Origin: Amycolatopsis lexingtonensis | Lineage (GTDB): Bacteria; Actinomycetota; Actinomycetes; Mycobacteriales; Pseudonocardiaceae | Direction of reading: 5' to 3' | DNA: 64,000 nucleotides | Assembly (NCBI RefSeq): GCF_014873755.1 | Contig: NZ_JADBEG010000001.1 | Coordinates: forward strand, 250,501-314,500 | Shown: positions 1 through 8,011 of the stretch, one piece after another | How the letters are laid out: every line of letters begins with the position of its first letter | Position numbering within the stretch: the stretch's first letter is position 1 | Notes under the pieces: model-generated | Databases searched by the model: none | Seen by the model: the letters and a program-made list of their open reading frames with translations, nothing else | What the model was told of the DNA's origin: nothing | Translations under genes and position numbers: made by a program

Positions 1-521
1 GGCGACAGCGCCATCGACGAAGCCATCTCGGCCACGCTCGCAAAGCGCAGCGTTGCGGTGAGCACGTGCGCCTCCCGAGGGGTGAGCGGACTGCGCTCGT
101 GAACCAGCGCGAGCACGGACAAATCGTGGTCGAGGGCAGGTTCCCCGCGCATGACGGAAACGATGGCGTCACGCAGTTGTTCGACCGTGACCGACTTTTG
201 CAGGAACCCGGCCGCTCCGGCGTCGAGCGCCCGGCGCAGTTGCGCCGCATCACCCTGCGCGGTGAGCACTATCGCCTTGACGTCCGGATGGGTCCGCGTG
301 ACGTGCCGGATCACCTCGATCCCGTCGGCGAAGGCCGGGGTGGGCGACAGCACCCGGTCCACGAGCAGCACGTCCGGGCGCAGCCTGGCGGTCTCGGTCA
401 CCGCTTCGGCGCAGGTGGCCACCGACCCGACGATGTGGAGTTCGGGCTGCAGGCCGAGAAGCATGGTGAACGCATCCCGGACGAGCGCGTCGTCTTCCGC
501 CAAGAGGATCCGGACGCTCAT
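1..521 (-). CDS. NarL/FixJ-type response regulator (3' end beyond window)
   Basis: The reading frame starts at an ATG (521-519) and stays open to the window edge, so the C-terminus is missing. The first 120 residues form a receiver domain with the acidic pair at residues 10-11, the probable phospho-acceptor Asp55 (VLLVDRVL) and a conserved Lys near QKSV. The start of a LuxR-type helix-turn-helix (SPLTPREAHVL) follows. Its ATG overlaps the TGA of the upstream histidine kinase (ATGA), so the two form a translationally coupled two-component system. It is the last gene of the minus-strand RiPP operon. It probably controls that operon or the divergent exporter; this is inference from position. Confidence 0.9.
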   Translation of the reverse strand, partial: MSVRILLAEDDALVRDAFTMLLGLQPELHIVGSVATCAEAVTETARLRPDVLLVDRVLSPTPAFADGIEVIRHVTRTHPDVKAIVLTAQGDAAQLRRALDAGAAGFLQKSVTVEQLRDAIVSVMRGEPALDHDLSVLALVHERSPLTPREAHVLTATLRFASVAEMASSMALS

Positions 522-1624
522 GCCGGCAGCCGCACAGTCAGTGTGGTGCCCGAACGGCGAGAGCCGAAGTCGAGGGAGCCACCCGCGGACTCGACCCTGC
601 GGCGCAACCCCGTCAGTCCCGCGCCTTCGGAAGGGACGGAGCCGCCGGTACCGTTATCCTCGATGCGCACCTCATGGTGGCTCGCTGTGTTCGCGAACCG
701 TATCTGGCAGAGGTGCGCACCGACGGAGTGCTTCACCACGTTGGTGAGCCCCTCACGGACCACCCACCGCAGCACCTCGACGCCGGCTGGCGGCTGGCCG
801 AGCAGCACCATCTCGATCCCCCTGGCGTGCAGCAGCCCCGCTCCCGCACGCAGTTCGTCGTGGATGTCGGCGCGCTGGTCGCCGTTGATCACCTCACGAA
901 CTCCGCGCAGGGCGTCGCGTGCGTCGGCGGACGCAGCAGCCAGTGCCGAGCGCACGTCCCCGTCCGCCTCGGCCGGCAGCCGGGCGGCAGCGACGTCGCA
1001 GTTCAGCGCGATGCGCACCAGGTCGTGGCTGAGGCTATCGTGCAGTTCGGCGGCCAACCGCAGCCGCTCTGCGTCGCCGGCGAGCCGTCGTACGTCGTCC
1101 TGGGCCGTATGCAGGTCGACGTAGACGCGGAGCACGCCGATCACTCCGGTCAGGACGACCGCGAACCCGGCGAGCATCAGCGCGAATTCACCCGTCCTGG
1201 GCAGGTCGTGCCCCTGCACCCGGGCAGCGACGAACACGCCGGCGAACACGGCGGCGGCGGCCGCCGGCCTGGCCGGACCACGCAACGAGAGCAGCAGTCC
1301 GGACAGCAGGAAGAACGGAGCGGTGTACAGCCACCTGTCGGTCAGCACCGGGGTCAGCGCGATCGATCCGATCACCACGCCGCCGAGGGCCACCGGGGCC
1401 GCGGCCCGCTGTGGCGGCGGGATGGAGACCCAGCAGACGCTCGCGGTGCACGCCGCGACCACCAGCGCCAGCGGCACTCCGACCAGAGTCCGCGGAGACG
1501 ACCAGCCCAAGGAGGTGATCGCCCCGATCACCGGGTCCGCCACGGTCGCGGTGGACAGCACGGCGGCCAGCCTTGCGGCGGCCAGCCACCGCAACGGCCG
1601 GTCTCCGTTCCCCGCGCTCCCCAC
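518..1624 (-). CDS. Sensor histidine kinase (HisKA_3, NarL-partner type)
   Basis: This is a 368-residue membrane sensor kinase. About five hydrophobic segments occupy residues 20-165. They are followed by a dimerisation/phospho-acceptor helix with His195 in ELHDSLSHDL, and by a C-terminal HATPase domain with an N-box (REGLTNVVKHS) and a G-box (EDNGTGG, GAGLTGLRRR). Such kinases often sense membrane stress or exported peptides and pair with NarL-type regulators. The start is a GTG at 1624-1622 with a weak ribosome site. Its stop overlaps the response regulator start by 4 bases. It lies 85 bases downstream of the luciferase-like oxidoreductase gene, with an inverted repeat in between. A role in sensing the RiPP product or its target is inferred. 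Confidence 0.9.
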   Translation of the reverse strand: MGSAGNGDRPLRWLAAARLAAVLSTATVADPVIGAITSLGWSSPRTLVGVPLALVVAACTASVCWVSIPPPQRAAAPVALGGVVIGSIALTPVLTDRWLYTAPFFLLSGLLLSLRGPARPAAAAAVFAGVFVAARVQGHDLPRTGEFALMLAGFAVVLTGVIGVLRVYVDLHTAQDDVRRLAGDAERLRLAAELHDSLSHDLVRIALNCDVAAARLPAEADGDVRSALAAASADARDALRGVREVINGDQRADIHDELRAGAGLLHARGIEMVLLGQPPAGVEVLRWVVREGLTNVVKHSVGAHLCQIRFANTASHHEVRIEDNGTGGSVPSEGAGLTGLRRRVESAGGSLDFGSRRSGTTLTVRLPA

Positions 1625-1669
1625 ACCGGAAACGATACGCAGCGCAGGAGGAGGTAGTACAGGTCAGCA

Positions 1670-1691
1670 AGGTGACAAGGCGTGGTCACCT
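1670..1691. promoter_or_regulatory. Inverted repeat upstream of the kinase gene
   Basis: AGGTGAC and GTCACCT form perfect 7-base arms around an 8-base spacer. The repeat lies 46-67 bases upstream of the histidine kinase start and about 20 bases past the oxidoreductase stop. It contains GGTGACAAG, which recurs exactly in the palindrome before the divergent ABC exporter. It could be a response-regulator operator or a weak terminator. Confidence 0.45.
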
Positions 1692-1709
1692 GCGTAGATG
1701 GGGTCTCGT

Positions 1710-2777
1710 TCAGGGCACCGGCACCCCCGCGACCGACGGGAGGACCTGTTCGCAGAACCGGACCACGCTGCCGCGTGCGGTGACCGGGTCCACCGCGCCG
1801 AAGTCCACCTGCCACAGGAAGCCGTCGACGTCGAGCACCTCGGCGATCGCGTGTACCCGGTCCACCACCTCCGCGGGGTCGCCGACAACGGCGCTGCCGG
1901 TAGTCCGGAACCGCTCCGGGGTCATCGCCCGGATGGCGCGTTCCATCCCGGTGTACCCCCGGTAGTCGGTGGAAACGGTCGTGCCCCACGCCGCCGCCGA
2001 TGCTGCCCACACGGCGAGGTAGTGGCGCAACAGCGGATCCGCGACTTCGCGGGCACGAGCCGTCGTATCAGCCACGAAGAGCGGAAGGCTGGCCAGCACC
2101 CGAGGCCGGTGGTCGTGCCCGGCGGCCAGGTGGCTCTCCCGGTAGACCGCGATGTGGTCGGCCATCTCCTCGAGCGGAGTCAGCGCCGGGGTGACCAGCA
2201 GGCCGAAGCCCCGTTCGCCGGCCCAGGCGAAGCTCGACCGCGACCGGACCGCCGCTATCCACACCGGTGGGTGCGGTCGCTGTACCGGCCGTGGCAGGGT
2301 CGTGGCGTCGCGGAAGGCGAAGTGCGGGGTGGCGGCGCTGACCCCCTCTCGGGTCCACAGCTCGCACACGGCGGTGACGGTGTCGACGAAGCGGTTGCGG
2401 CTGCCGTCCATGGGCACGCCGAAGGTCTCGAACTCGTAGGGCAGGTAGGCGCGGGCGAAACCGACGTCGAGCCGGCCGCCGCTCATCGCGTCGACCATCG
2501 CCGTCTCCGAGGCCAGCTGGACTGGGTGGTGGAAGACGGGCAGCAGGCAGCCGGTCAGCAGCCGGATCCGGTCCGTGCGGGCGGCGACCGCCGAAAGGAA
2601 GGCCAGCGGGCTCGGGCAGTACCCACCGTAGTGACGCAGGTAGTGCTCGGTGATCTTGACGTGGCTCAGCCCGGCCTGGTCGCCCAGGGCGCTGAGCTCC
2701 AGGAGCATCCGGAAGTAGTCCGGGGCGGGCAGGTCCGTTTCCCGAGCGTCCGGCAGGTACGACAGCCCGTGTTGCAT
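1710..2777 (-). CDS. LLM-class flavin/F420-dependent oxidoreductase
   Basis: A 355-residue protein of the bacterial luciferase-like monooxygenase family, a TIM barrel that binds FMN or F420. Family features include an early KITEHY segment, the RIRLLTGCLLPVFHHPVQLASETAMVD-type strand region with GGRLDVGFARAY after it, and the C-terminal TGSAVVGDPAEVVDRV segment. The start is the ATG at 2777 because GGAGGTGT lies just upstream; an upstream in-frame extension to 2828 has no family similarity. It sits in the RiPP operon between the CPBP proteases and the kinase. A redox tailoring step on the modified peptide is the natural inference, but substrate and cofactor cannot be told from sequence. Confidence 0.85.
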   Translation of the reverse strand: MQHGLSYLPDARETDLPAPDYFRMLLELSALGDQAGLSHVKITEHYLRHYGGYCPSPLAFLSAVAARTDRIRLLTGCLLPVFHHPVQLASETAMVDAMSGGRLDVGFARAYLPYEFETFGVPMDGSRNRFVDTVTAVCELWTREGVSAATPHFAFRDATTLPRPVQRPHPPVWIAAVRSRSSFAWAGERGFGLLVTPALTPLEEMADHIAVYRESHLAAGHDHRPRVLASLPLFVADTTARAREVADPLLRHYLAVWAASAAAWGTTVSTDYRGYTGMERAIRAMTPERFRTTGSAVVGDPAEVVDRVHAIAEVLDVDGFLWQVDFGAVDPVTARGSVVRFCEQVLPSVAGVPVP

Positions 2778-2796
2778 GGCACACCTCCGCGAGCGG

Positions 2797-3576
2797 TCAG
2801 AGGACCGCGAAGAAGAAAAACACGACATGAGCGACCACCAGCGGCGCGACCGCCGGGACCGCCCAGAACACCAATCCGTGCACGATCCCCATGACGACGC
2901 CCCCGACGACCGGGAACAGTGCTGCCTGCCAGGAGGACATGAAGAAGGCCTGCATCACCACGAACAGGGCGATGGAGGTGCTCAGGGCGACGGCGGGCCC
3001 GGCGTCGCGCAGCCAGGTCAGCGCAATCGCCCGGAACACCGTCTCCTCGGAGGCCACCTGGGTGCCGGTGAGCAGGACGGCCACCGGCAACGGCAGCACC
3101 TTGAGCGTGACCAGGTGGTGGCGGATCCACCCGCCACGGGAACGGCCGAGCCATGAGCGCAGCCCGGTGCCCTGCTCGTCCTCGGTGCTCCCGAGGTGTG
3201 CTCCGGTCCGCGCCGGGAGCCTGGCGGCTAGGGACACTTCGATGACCGCCCGGCAGAGCAGCGACCCGAGCGCCAGCTCTCCGACGCCCAACAGGGCGCC
3301 GAGAGCCAGCAGGTCCGGCCGATCGGCTCCGGAGAGGACGACACCCGGGCCGACCCCGGTCACCAGGACCAGTAGCACGACCAGCAGCACATGGCTGAGG
3401 CCGGCGGCGGCCAACTCCAGCACGGCGGTCCGCTGCGCGACGTCCAGTTTCCCGGCCTTCGCCCGTGTCCGCTTGGCCAGGGTGCCCGCTGCCTTGAACA
3501 GCGCGGTCTTGCCCAGCCAGTAGTAGCCGATGACCACCGCGACGAGCACGAGGACCCGGACCGCCACCGGAGTCAC
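2797..3576 (-). CDS. CPBP-family intramembrane metalloprotease (second copy)
   Basis: A 259-residue, strongly hydrophobic protein with about seven membrane segments. The CPBP (Abi/CAAX-like) signature EETVFR is near residues 177-182, with His residues later in GIVHGLVFW and VVAHVVFF. The start is a GTG at 3576 whose bases overlap the TGA of the preceding CPBP gene (GTGA), so translation is coupled. Reading frames that begin further upstream only translate the other gene out of frame. In streptolysin-S-type clusters a protein of this family (SagE) is linked to leader removal and/or self-immunity. Here two copies lie side by side, which suggests a heterodimer or one protease and one immunity protein. 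Confidence 0.85.
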   Translation of the reverse strand: MTPVAVRVLVLVAVVIGYYWLGKTALFKAAGTLAKRTRAKAGKLDVAQRTAVLELAAAGLSHVLLVVLLVLVTGVGPGVVLSGADRPDLLALGALLGVGELALGSLLCRAVIEVSLAARLPARTGAHLGSTEDEQGTGLRSWLGRSRGGWIRHHLVTLKVLPLPVAVLLTGTQVASEETVFRAIALTWLRDAGPAVALSTSIALFVVMQAFFMSSWQAALFPVVGGVVMGIVHGLVFWAVPAVAPLVVAHVVFFFFAVL

Positions 3577-4400
3577 GCCGCCCACCTCCCCTGGCCGGCG
3601 GGGGTCACCCGCGGTGTGGCGCGGTGGTAGCGCCAGACGGAGACGTTGAACAGGACGTGGGCAACGACGGCGGGGAGCACCGTCCCGGTCGCCAGGACCG
3701 CGATCGTCGTCAGTGCGGCCAAAGGCAGCTTCGCCAGCACCTGTCCCCACCCGAAGAACACGTGAGACACCGCGAACGCCAGCTGTGCTCCCAGAACGCA
3801 CAGCACCACGAGGAACGTCCCCGTGGCTTGCCGGCCGAGCGCCACCAGCACCCCGCGGAACATCAGCTCTTCTACGACCGCGACAGCCACCAGCAGCCAC
3901 AGCTGCACCCGCAGGTCCGACGCGGTGGGGGCGAAGTCGTTGCGAGCCTCGATGAGGCCGGTGCGACGAGTGCGGGCGGCGGCCGAACCGGCCGCGATCC
4001 CGGCCGGGCGAGCCTTGGCCGAGCGCAGCTCCAGCGACCGCCGTTCCCGGACCGTGTGTTCGGACCGCACGCCCCACCAGGCCGTGATCCGCCGATCCAC
4101 CGGCACGATCAGCAGACCCAGCCCGGGGCCGAGCACCGCCCCGAGCGCCAACCGCCACCAGGACAGGCCGGCCGGCGCGAGGATCGACGGTCCGGTCAGG
4201 GCCAACCCGCCGAGCACCACCACCGACCCGGCCGTGCAGTGCAGTCCCAGCATCGGGAACCGGCGCAGAGCCGGCCAGCGGGTGTGCACGTGTGCGGCCA
4301 GGGTGACGCCCGCACTCCCGAGCACCACGACCGTCGCCAGCAGGAGAACGCGGGTGTCGGCCGGGATCGGCAGGCCGTCAGGGGAAGGGATGCGGGTCAT
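3573..4400 (-). CDS. CPBP-family intramembrane metalloprotease (first copy)
   Basis: A 275-residue membrane protein with segments around residues 17-35, 55-70, 78-100 and several in the C-terminal half. It has the complete CPBP motif set: EELMFRG near residue 175, a His in SHVFFGW, and a His/Asn pair in VAHVLFNV. These residues bind the catalytic metal in this family. The ATG at 4400 lies inside the 3' end of the YcaO gene (23-base overlap), and the stop overlaps the next CPBP start. The tight coupling to YcaO supports a role in maturation, leader cleavage or producer protection. Which of these it performs cannot be decided from sequence. Confidence 0.87.
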   Translation of the reverse strand: MTRIPSPDGLPIPADTRVLLLATVVVLGSAGVTLAAHVHTRWPALRRFPMLGLHCTAGSVVVLGGLALTGPSILAPAGLSWWRLALGAVLGPGLGLLIVPVDRRITAWWGVRSEHTVRERRSLELRSAKARPAGIAAGSAAARTRRTGLIEARNDFAPTASDLRVQLWLLVAVAVVEELMFRGVLVALGRQATGTFLVVLCVLGAQLAFAVSHVFFGWGQVLAKLPLAALTTIAVLATGTVLPAVVAHVLFNVSVWRYHRATPRVTPAGQGRWAA

Positions 4401-5730
4401 GGCGGGCGAAGCCCCTGTAGGCGGCGAACCGCGGGTGCGCCGCGGCCGGGGCGCTCGGCAGCGGCAGGGTGAGCAGGTCCGGACTCCAGAACCGGCTCAC
4501 CACGAACCCGAGGCAGGCGATGTCCGTCGTGGTGAGGTCCGCGGCGAACAGGCGCTTGCCGGTCGCGTGGAACGCACTTACCAGAGCCCGGGCTTGTTCG
4601 CCGGGGGACGCCTCGGCGTCCGGCGGCAAGTCGCCGGGAGCGGCTTCGTCGGAGTCGCCGTACCGGGCTTCGACGGCCTCCGAGCCGCGCGGGGTGGCGG
4701 CCAGGACGACATTGCTTTCGAGATCGAAGATCCCGTCCTCGGCCGCCGCCCGGCCGTCCACGCCATCCCGCACCGCCGCCCAGGTGGCGAGCGCGCGCAC
4801 TCCCGCCGCCTCCAGGAAAGCCTTGTACATGGCCGGCTCCAGCGCTCCGTCCACACCGAGGCCGACGACGACGGCCGGTAGCCGTCGCTCGGGTTCGCGG
4901 AGCAGGCAGGCGATGGTGAACCCGGGCAGGTCCGGGCTGGGCAGCAGGTGGAATTCCGGCTGACCGCCCAGCGGGTGGCAATGCCTGCCGACCAGCCGCC
5001 ACAGCGCCGCCGTGCGGGTGTCGCGACGCAGCCGCACCGAACGGGTGCGGCCGTACCAGTGGCCGATCGCCGCGTCGATCTGCGCCATCTCCTGTAGTGA
5101 GCCCAGCGCCGCCCGGTCGGGGTCGGTGTGGGCGGCGGTTCCAGTGGTGACCGCCGGCTGCAGCCACCGCTCGCCTTCGACGTCACGCACGACGTAGCCG
5201 ACAGTGGTGAGCTGGGCGGGCACCCACGTGTCCGCCCCGGTGCGCAGATCCACCATCCGCGACCAGCCGAGCGGCGAACTCCGGTCGGCGGGGGAGAAGG
5301 GGAACGCACCCGACGCGAACTGCTCCGCGGTGTAGAGGCGGTGGGTTTCGACCGGGAAGTGCGGTTCGCCGCCGAGGTCGGCTGCGGTGCAGAAGCGCAC
5401 CGGGTGGCGGCCGCTCACCGGCGCGACGAATCCGGCGTAGCGCTCGCAGACTTCGCCCAAGGTGCGGATGTACGACTCGAAGGGCCGGACTCCGTACCCG
5501 CCGATGTGGTAGCTGCCCAGTTGGGGTTTGGGCTGGTCACGCAGGACGTGCACGCCGGTCAGGTCGCCACCGGAGACGATCATCCGCGGCGCCAGCGGAG
5601 CACGGGCCAGGAATCCGAGCTGGGGCATCAGCCCGCACAGGGGGGAGTGCATCCGGGCGCGCAGCCGGGCGGTCTGCGCGTCGGGCGGCTCGACCAGCCG
5701 CAGCCCGGACTCGGTGCGCGTCTCAGGCAT
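4378..5730 (-). CDS. YcaO-domain azoline cyclodehydratase
   Basis: A 450-residue YcaO protein. YcaO enzymes use ATP to phosphorylate the peptide amide oxygen and cyclise Cys, Ser or Thr side chains to thiazoline or oxazoline. Recognisable parts are the RPFESYIRTLGEVCERYAG segment (residues 82-100), the ATP/Mg segment TGTAAHTDPDRAALGSLQE (196-214) and the Pro-rich C-terminus ending PHPFP, typical of azoline-forming YcaOs, where the carboxy end helps to build the active site. The start overlaps the leader-binding protein gene by 8 bases. With the adjacent ThiF-like protein it should form the two-part cyclodehydratase acting on the precursor at 9615-9785. Confidence 0.92.
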   Translation of the reverse strand: MPETRTESGLRLVEPPDAQTARLRARMHSPLCGLMPQLGFLARAPLAPRMIVSGGDLTGVHVLRDQPKPQLGSYHIGGYGVRPFESYIRTLGEVCERYAGFVAPVSGRHPVRFCTAADLGGEPHFPVETHRLYTAEQFASGAFPFSPADRSSPLGWSRMVDLRTGADTWVPAQLTTVGYVVRDVEGERWLQPAVTTGTAAHTDPDRAALGSLQEMAQIDAAIGHWYGRTRSVRLRRDTRTAALWRLVGRHCHPLGGQPEFHLLPSPDLPGFTIACLLREPERRLPAVVVGLGVDGALEPAMYKAFLEAAGVRALATWAAVRDGVDGRAAAEDGIFDLESNVVLAATPRGSEAVEARYGDSDEAAPGDLPPDAEASPGEQARALVSAFHATGKRLFAADLTTTDIACLGFVVSRFWSPDLLTLPLPSAPAAAHPRFAAYRGFARHDPHPFP

Positions 5731-6763
5731 CGACCCACCGCCGCACGTCGAAGTACAGCTCCGTGCCGTCGCGCTCCGGCACGGCGCCGCAGGACGGGCA
5801 GCCGGGCAGGCGCAGCACTTCGGAGTAGGCCACCTCCATCGAGGGCAGGTAGATCCCGAGCACCTTGCCGACGGTGCTGGTCGATCCGGTGACTGCGAAG
5901 TTCACCGCCTCCAGTGCGGTGTGGCTCGCCACCAGCGAGGTCAGCACACCGAGGCCTTCGGCCGCGGTCCCGGTGACCTCCTGCGCCTTGGCCAGTGCCT
6001 GCTTGTACCGCTGGTAGCTGGCCGCTTCGCGCAGGTTCATCACCACGCGGGTCTCGAAGCAGGTGAAGCAGGCCGAACTGTCCGGGACGAAGGTTGGGCC
6101 GACCAGGAGTAGCGGACCGTCCACCGCGGACTGCAGCCACGGCGTGCCCAGCGCCAGTGCGAGCCGGTTGAGCACCGCGAGCCGCAGGGGGTGCACCGCT
6201 TCGGTGGCGTGGACCACCATGGAACCGCGCCAGTCCTCGAACCGCTCGACCAGCCGCTCGAAGGCAAGCCCGTCCTCCAGAACCTCCAGTGAGACCCGGT
6301 CGAGCAGCTCCAGCTGTTCGGTGTGCGCGCCCGGCCCGGTGATGGACAGCTGTTCGTGCCCGCCCAGCAGGGTGGTGACCTGACCGGCCACGGATGTGTC
6401 ACCGAGCACCCGCACCTCGCGGAAGGCGGGAGCCTCGACCGTCGTTCCCACCGTGCGTTCCAGGTAGGCGTCGAGCGCGGTCGAGGGGCGGCGTTCGAGC
6501 ACGGAGAGCTGGTCGAGGTGGTCGATGAGCGCCTCCAGCTCGGTGCGCGTGACTCCGGCTTCCTTGGCCAGCTCCGCGCGCTCGCGGGTGCCGTCGAGAC
6601 CACGGACCAGCGTGGCCAGTCGGCCCCCGCCGCTGTGGTCGACCAAGGTGAAGGACTGCGGGTTCCACACCCCGGAGCGCAGCTCCACGGTGTTGGCGTC
6701 GTGCGGGATCACTGAAAACGTCGGCTTGATCCGGACGGTGCGACTATTGCGACGGCCGAACAC
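5723..6763 (-). CDS. TOMM leader-peptide-binding ThiF-like protein (cyclodehydratase partner)
   Basis: A 346-residue protein. The N-terminal 90 residues resemble the winged-helix/PqqD-like peptide-binding part of cyclodehydratase partner proteins. The rest is an E1/ThiF-like fold with two Cys pairs, Cys232/Cys235 (ACFTCFE) and Cys322/Cys325 (GCPSC), as expected for a structural zinc site. No adenylation residues are obvious, so it is a docking partner rather than an active E1 enzyme. It binds the precursor leader and presents the core to YcaO. A GGAGG-like site precedes the ATG at 6763. Assignment to the TOMM leader-binding family comes from motif pattern and context. Confidence 0.87.
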   Translation of the reverse strand: MFGRRNSRTVRIKPTFSVIPHDANTVELRSGVWNPQSFTLVDHSGGGRLATLVRGLDGTRERAELAKEAGVTRTELEALIDHLDQLSVLERRPSTALDAYLERTVGTTVEAPAFREVRVLGDTSVAGQVTTLLGGHEQLSITGPGAHTEQLELLDRVSLEVLEDGLAFERLVERFEDWRGSMVVHATEAVHPLRLAVLNRLALALGTPWLQSAVDGPLLLVGPTFVPDSSACFTCFETRVVMNLREAASYQRYKQALAKAQEVTGTAAEGLGVLTSLVASHTALEAVNFAVTGSTSTVGKVLGIYLPSMEVAYSEVLRLPGCPSCGAVPERDGTELYFDVRRWVDA

Positions 6764-6784
6764 GGCTTTCCTCCTTGCTCTGGT

Positions 6785-8011
6785 TCAGCCCATGAGGGCC
6801 GCGGCGGTGGCGGACAGCTGGGCCCGGCCCTGTTTGGGTGCGTTGAGGTACTGCAGATCGATGAAGGCGTCCGCGATCTCGGTGCTGGGGAGCCGGATCC
6901 CGCGCTCGTCACGGACGACGGTGGTGACGGACTCGAAGAACTCCAGCAGCGAGCGGCACGCCGGTTCGGCCATGATCTCGTCGAAGTCCCGGCCGGTGCG
7001 TGCCTGCCACCGGGCCCGTTCGGCGCCCTCGAAAGTGGTCAGCGACTGGTAGAGCAAGCGCGGGGCGATCGCCGCGGAGGACAGCTCGTAGTCCTCTTCG
7101 AACGACAGTGGATCCCGGTTGTAGTCCAGCAGTCTGCCCCGTGCGTGTGACAGGTAGCGGCCGCCGACCACGGACGTGGCTCCGGATCCGAAGCCGGCCC
7201 AGTCCGAGCGCAGCTGGAAGTAGGTCAGGTCGGAGAAGCACTGCCGGGAGCCGAAGTGGCTCATGGCGTATTCCGGGAACCCGGCGCCGACCAGCAGTTC
7301 GGCTCCGGCGGCGTAGCCGCGGCGCTGCTCGTCCCGATCGATGGTGCGCCCGCCGCGCCCGAGCTGGCGGCGCATCACGGTGCCGTGCGCGGGCCGATAC
7401 GGGTAGAGCGCGACGTGGGTGATCGGCAGGTCCAGCGCGGCCCGCACCGACTCGGCCACCTCGTGCGCGGACTGCCCGGGGAAGCCGCAGATCAGGTCGA
7501 TGCTGATGTCGTCGAACCCGGCCTCCGCCGCCCAGCGGACCGCAGTGCGGGCCTGGCCGGCGTCGTGGCTGCGGCCCAGGGTGCGTAGGCGCGCCGGGTC
7601 GAACGACTGCACCCCGCTGGAGAGGCGGGTGAAGCCGGCATCGCGGAAGGCCGCCAGCTTGGCCGGGCTCAGAGAGTCCGGACTGCACTCGATGGTGGAT
7701 TCCTGGAGATCGCGGAACGTGAAGACCTCGCGCAGCGCCGCCCCGAGCCGGGCGATCTCGTCGGTGGTGAGGATGCTCGCGGTGCCACCGCCCCAGTACT
7801 GGATCGAAGGGGTGTAGCCCTGTTCGCCCAGCGCGCCACCGCGCTCGGCGATCTCCCAGCACAACGCGTCGAGGTGGCGGATGCGCGGCTGGTCGGTCTC
7901 GCGCAGCAGCAGCTCCGAGGTGGGCACCTCGGTCACCCAGTCGCAGAAGTGGCACTTCGACCGGCAGAACGGGATGTGCAGGTAGACCAGCAGGTCCGCG
8001 TGGGCGCTCAT
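6785..8011 (-). CDS. HemN/HemW-like radical SAM enzyme
   Basis: A 408-residue radical SAM protein with the CxxxCxxC cluster motif at Cys16, Cys20 and Cys23 (PFCRSKCHFCDW), a GGGT SAM-binding motif (IQYWGGGTAS), the HemN-like stretch LSSGVQSFD and a DLICGFPGQ strand. Homologues in thiopeptide clusters are class C radical SAM methyltransferases that C-methylate azole or indole groups. True coproporphyrinogen oxidase is unlikely inside a RiPP operon. The start at 8011 is chosen because its ATG overlaps the SagB-type gene's stop; longer frames upstream are out-of-frame readings of that gene. Likely role: carbon methylation or another radical tailoring of the azole peptide (inference). Confidence 0.85.
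   Translation of the reverse strand: MSAHADLLVYLHIPFCRSKCHFCDWVTEVPTSELLLRETDQPRIRHLDALCWEIAERGGALGEQGYTPSIQYWGGGTASILTTDEIARLGAALREVFTFRDLQESTIECSPDSLSPAKLAAFRDAGFTRLSSGVQSFDPARLRTLGRSHDAGQARTAVRWAAEAGFDDISIDLICGFPGQSAHEVAESVRAALDLPITHVALYPYRPAHGTVMRRQLGRGGRTIDRDEQRRGYAAGAELLVGAGFPEYAMSHFGSRQCFSDLTYFQLRSDWAGFGSGATSVVGGRYLSHARGRLLDYNRDPLSFEEDYELSSAAIAPRLLYQSLTTFEGAERARWQARTGRDFDEIMAEPACRSLLEFFESVTTVVRDERGIRLPSTEIADAFIDLQYLNAPKQGRAQLSATAAALMG

Noticed and set aside
2797..4158. 453-residue CPBP protein
   Set aside because: The N-terminal 194 residues are an Arg/Gly-rich out-of-frame reading of the neighbouring CPBP gene. The GTG at 3576 with a GTGA overlap is the real start.
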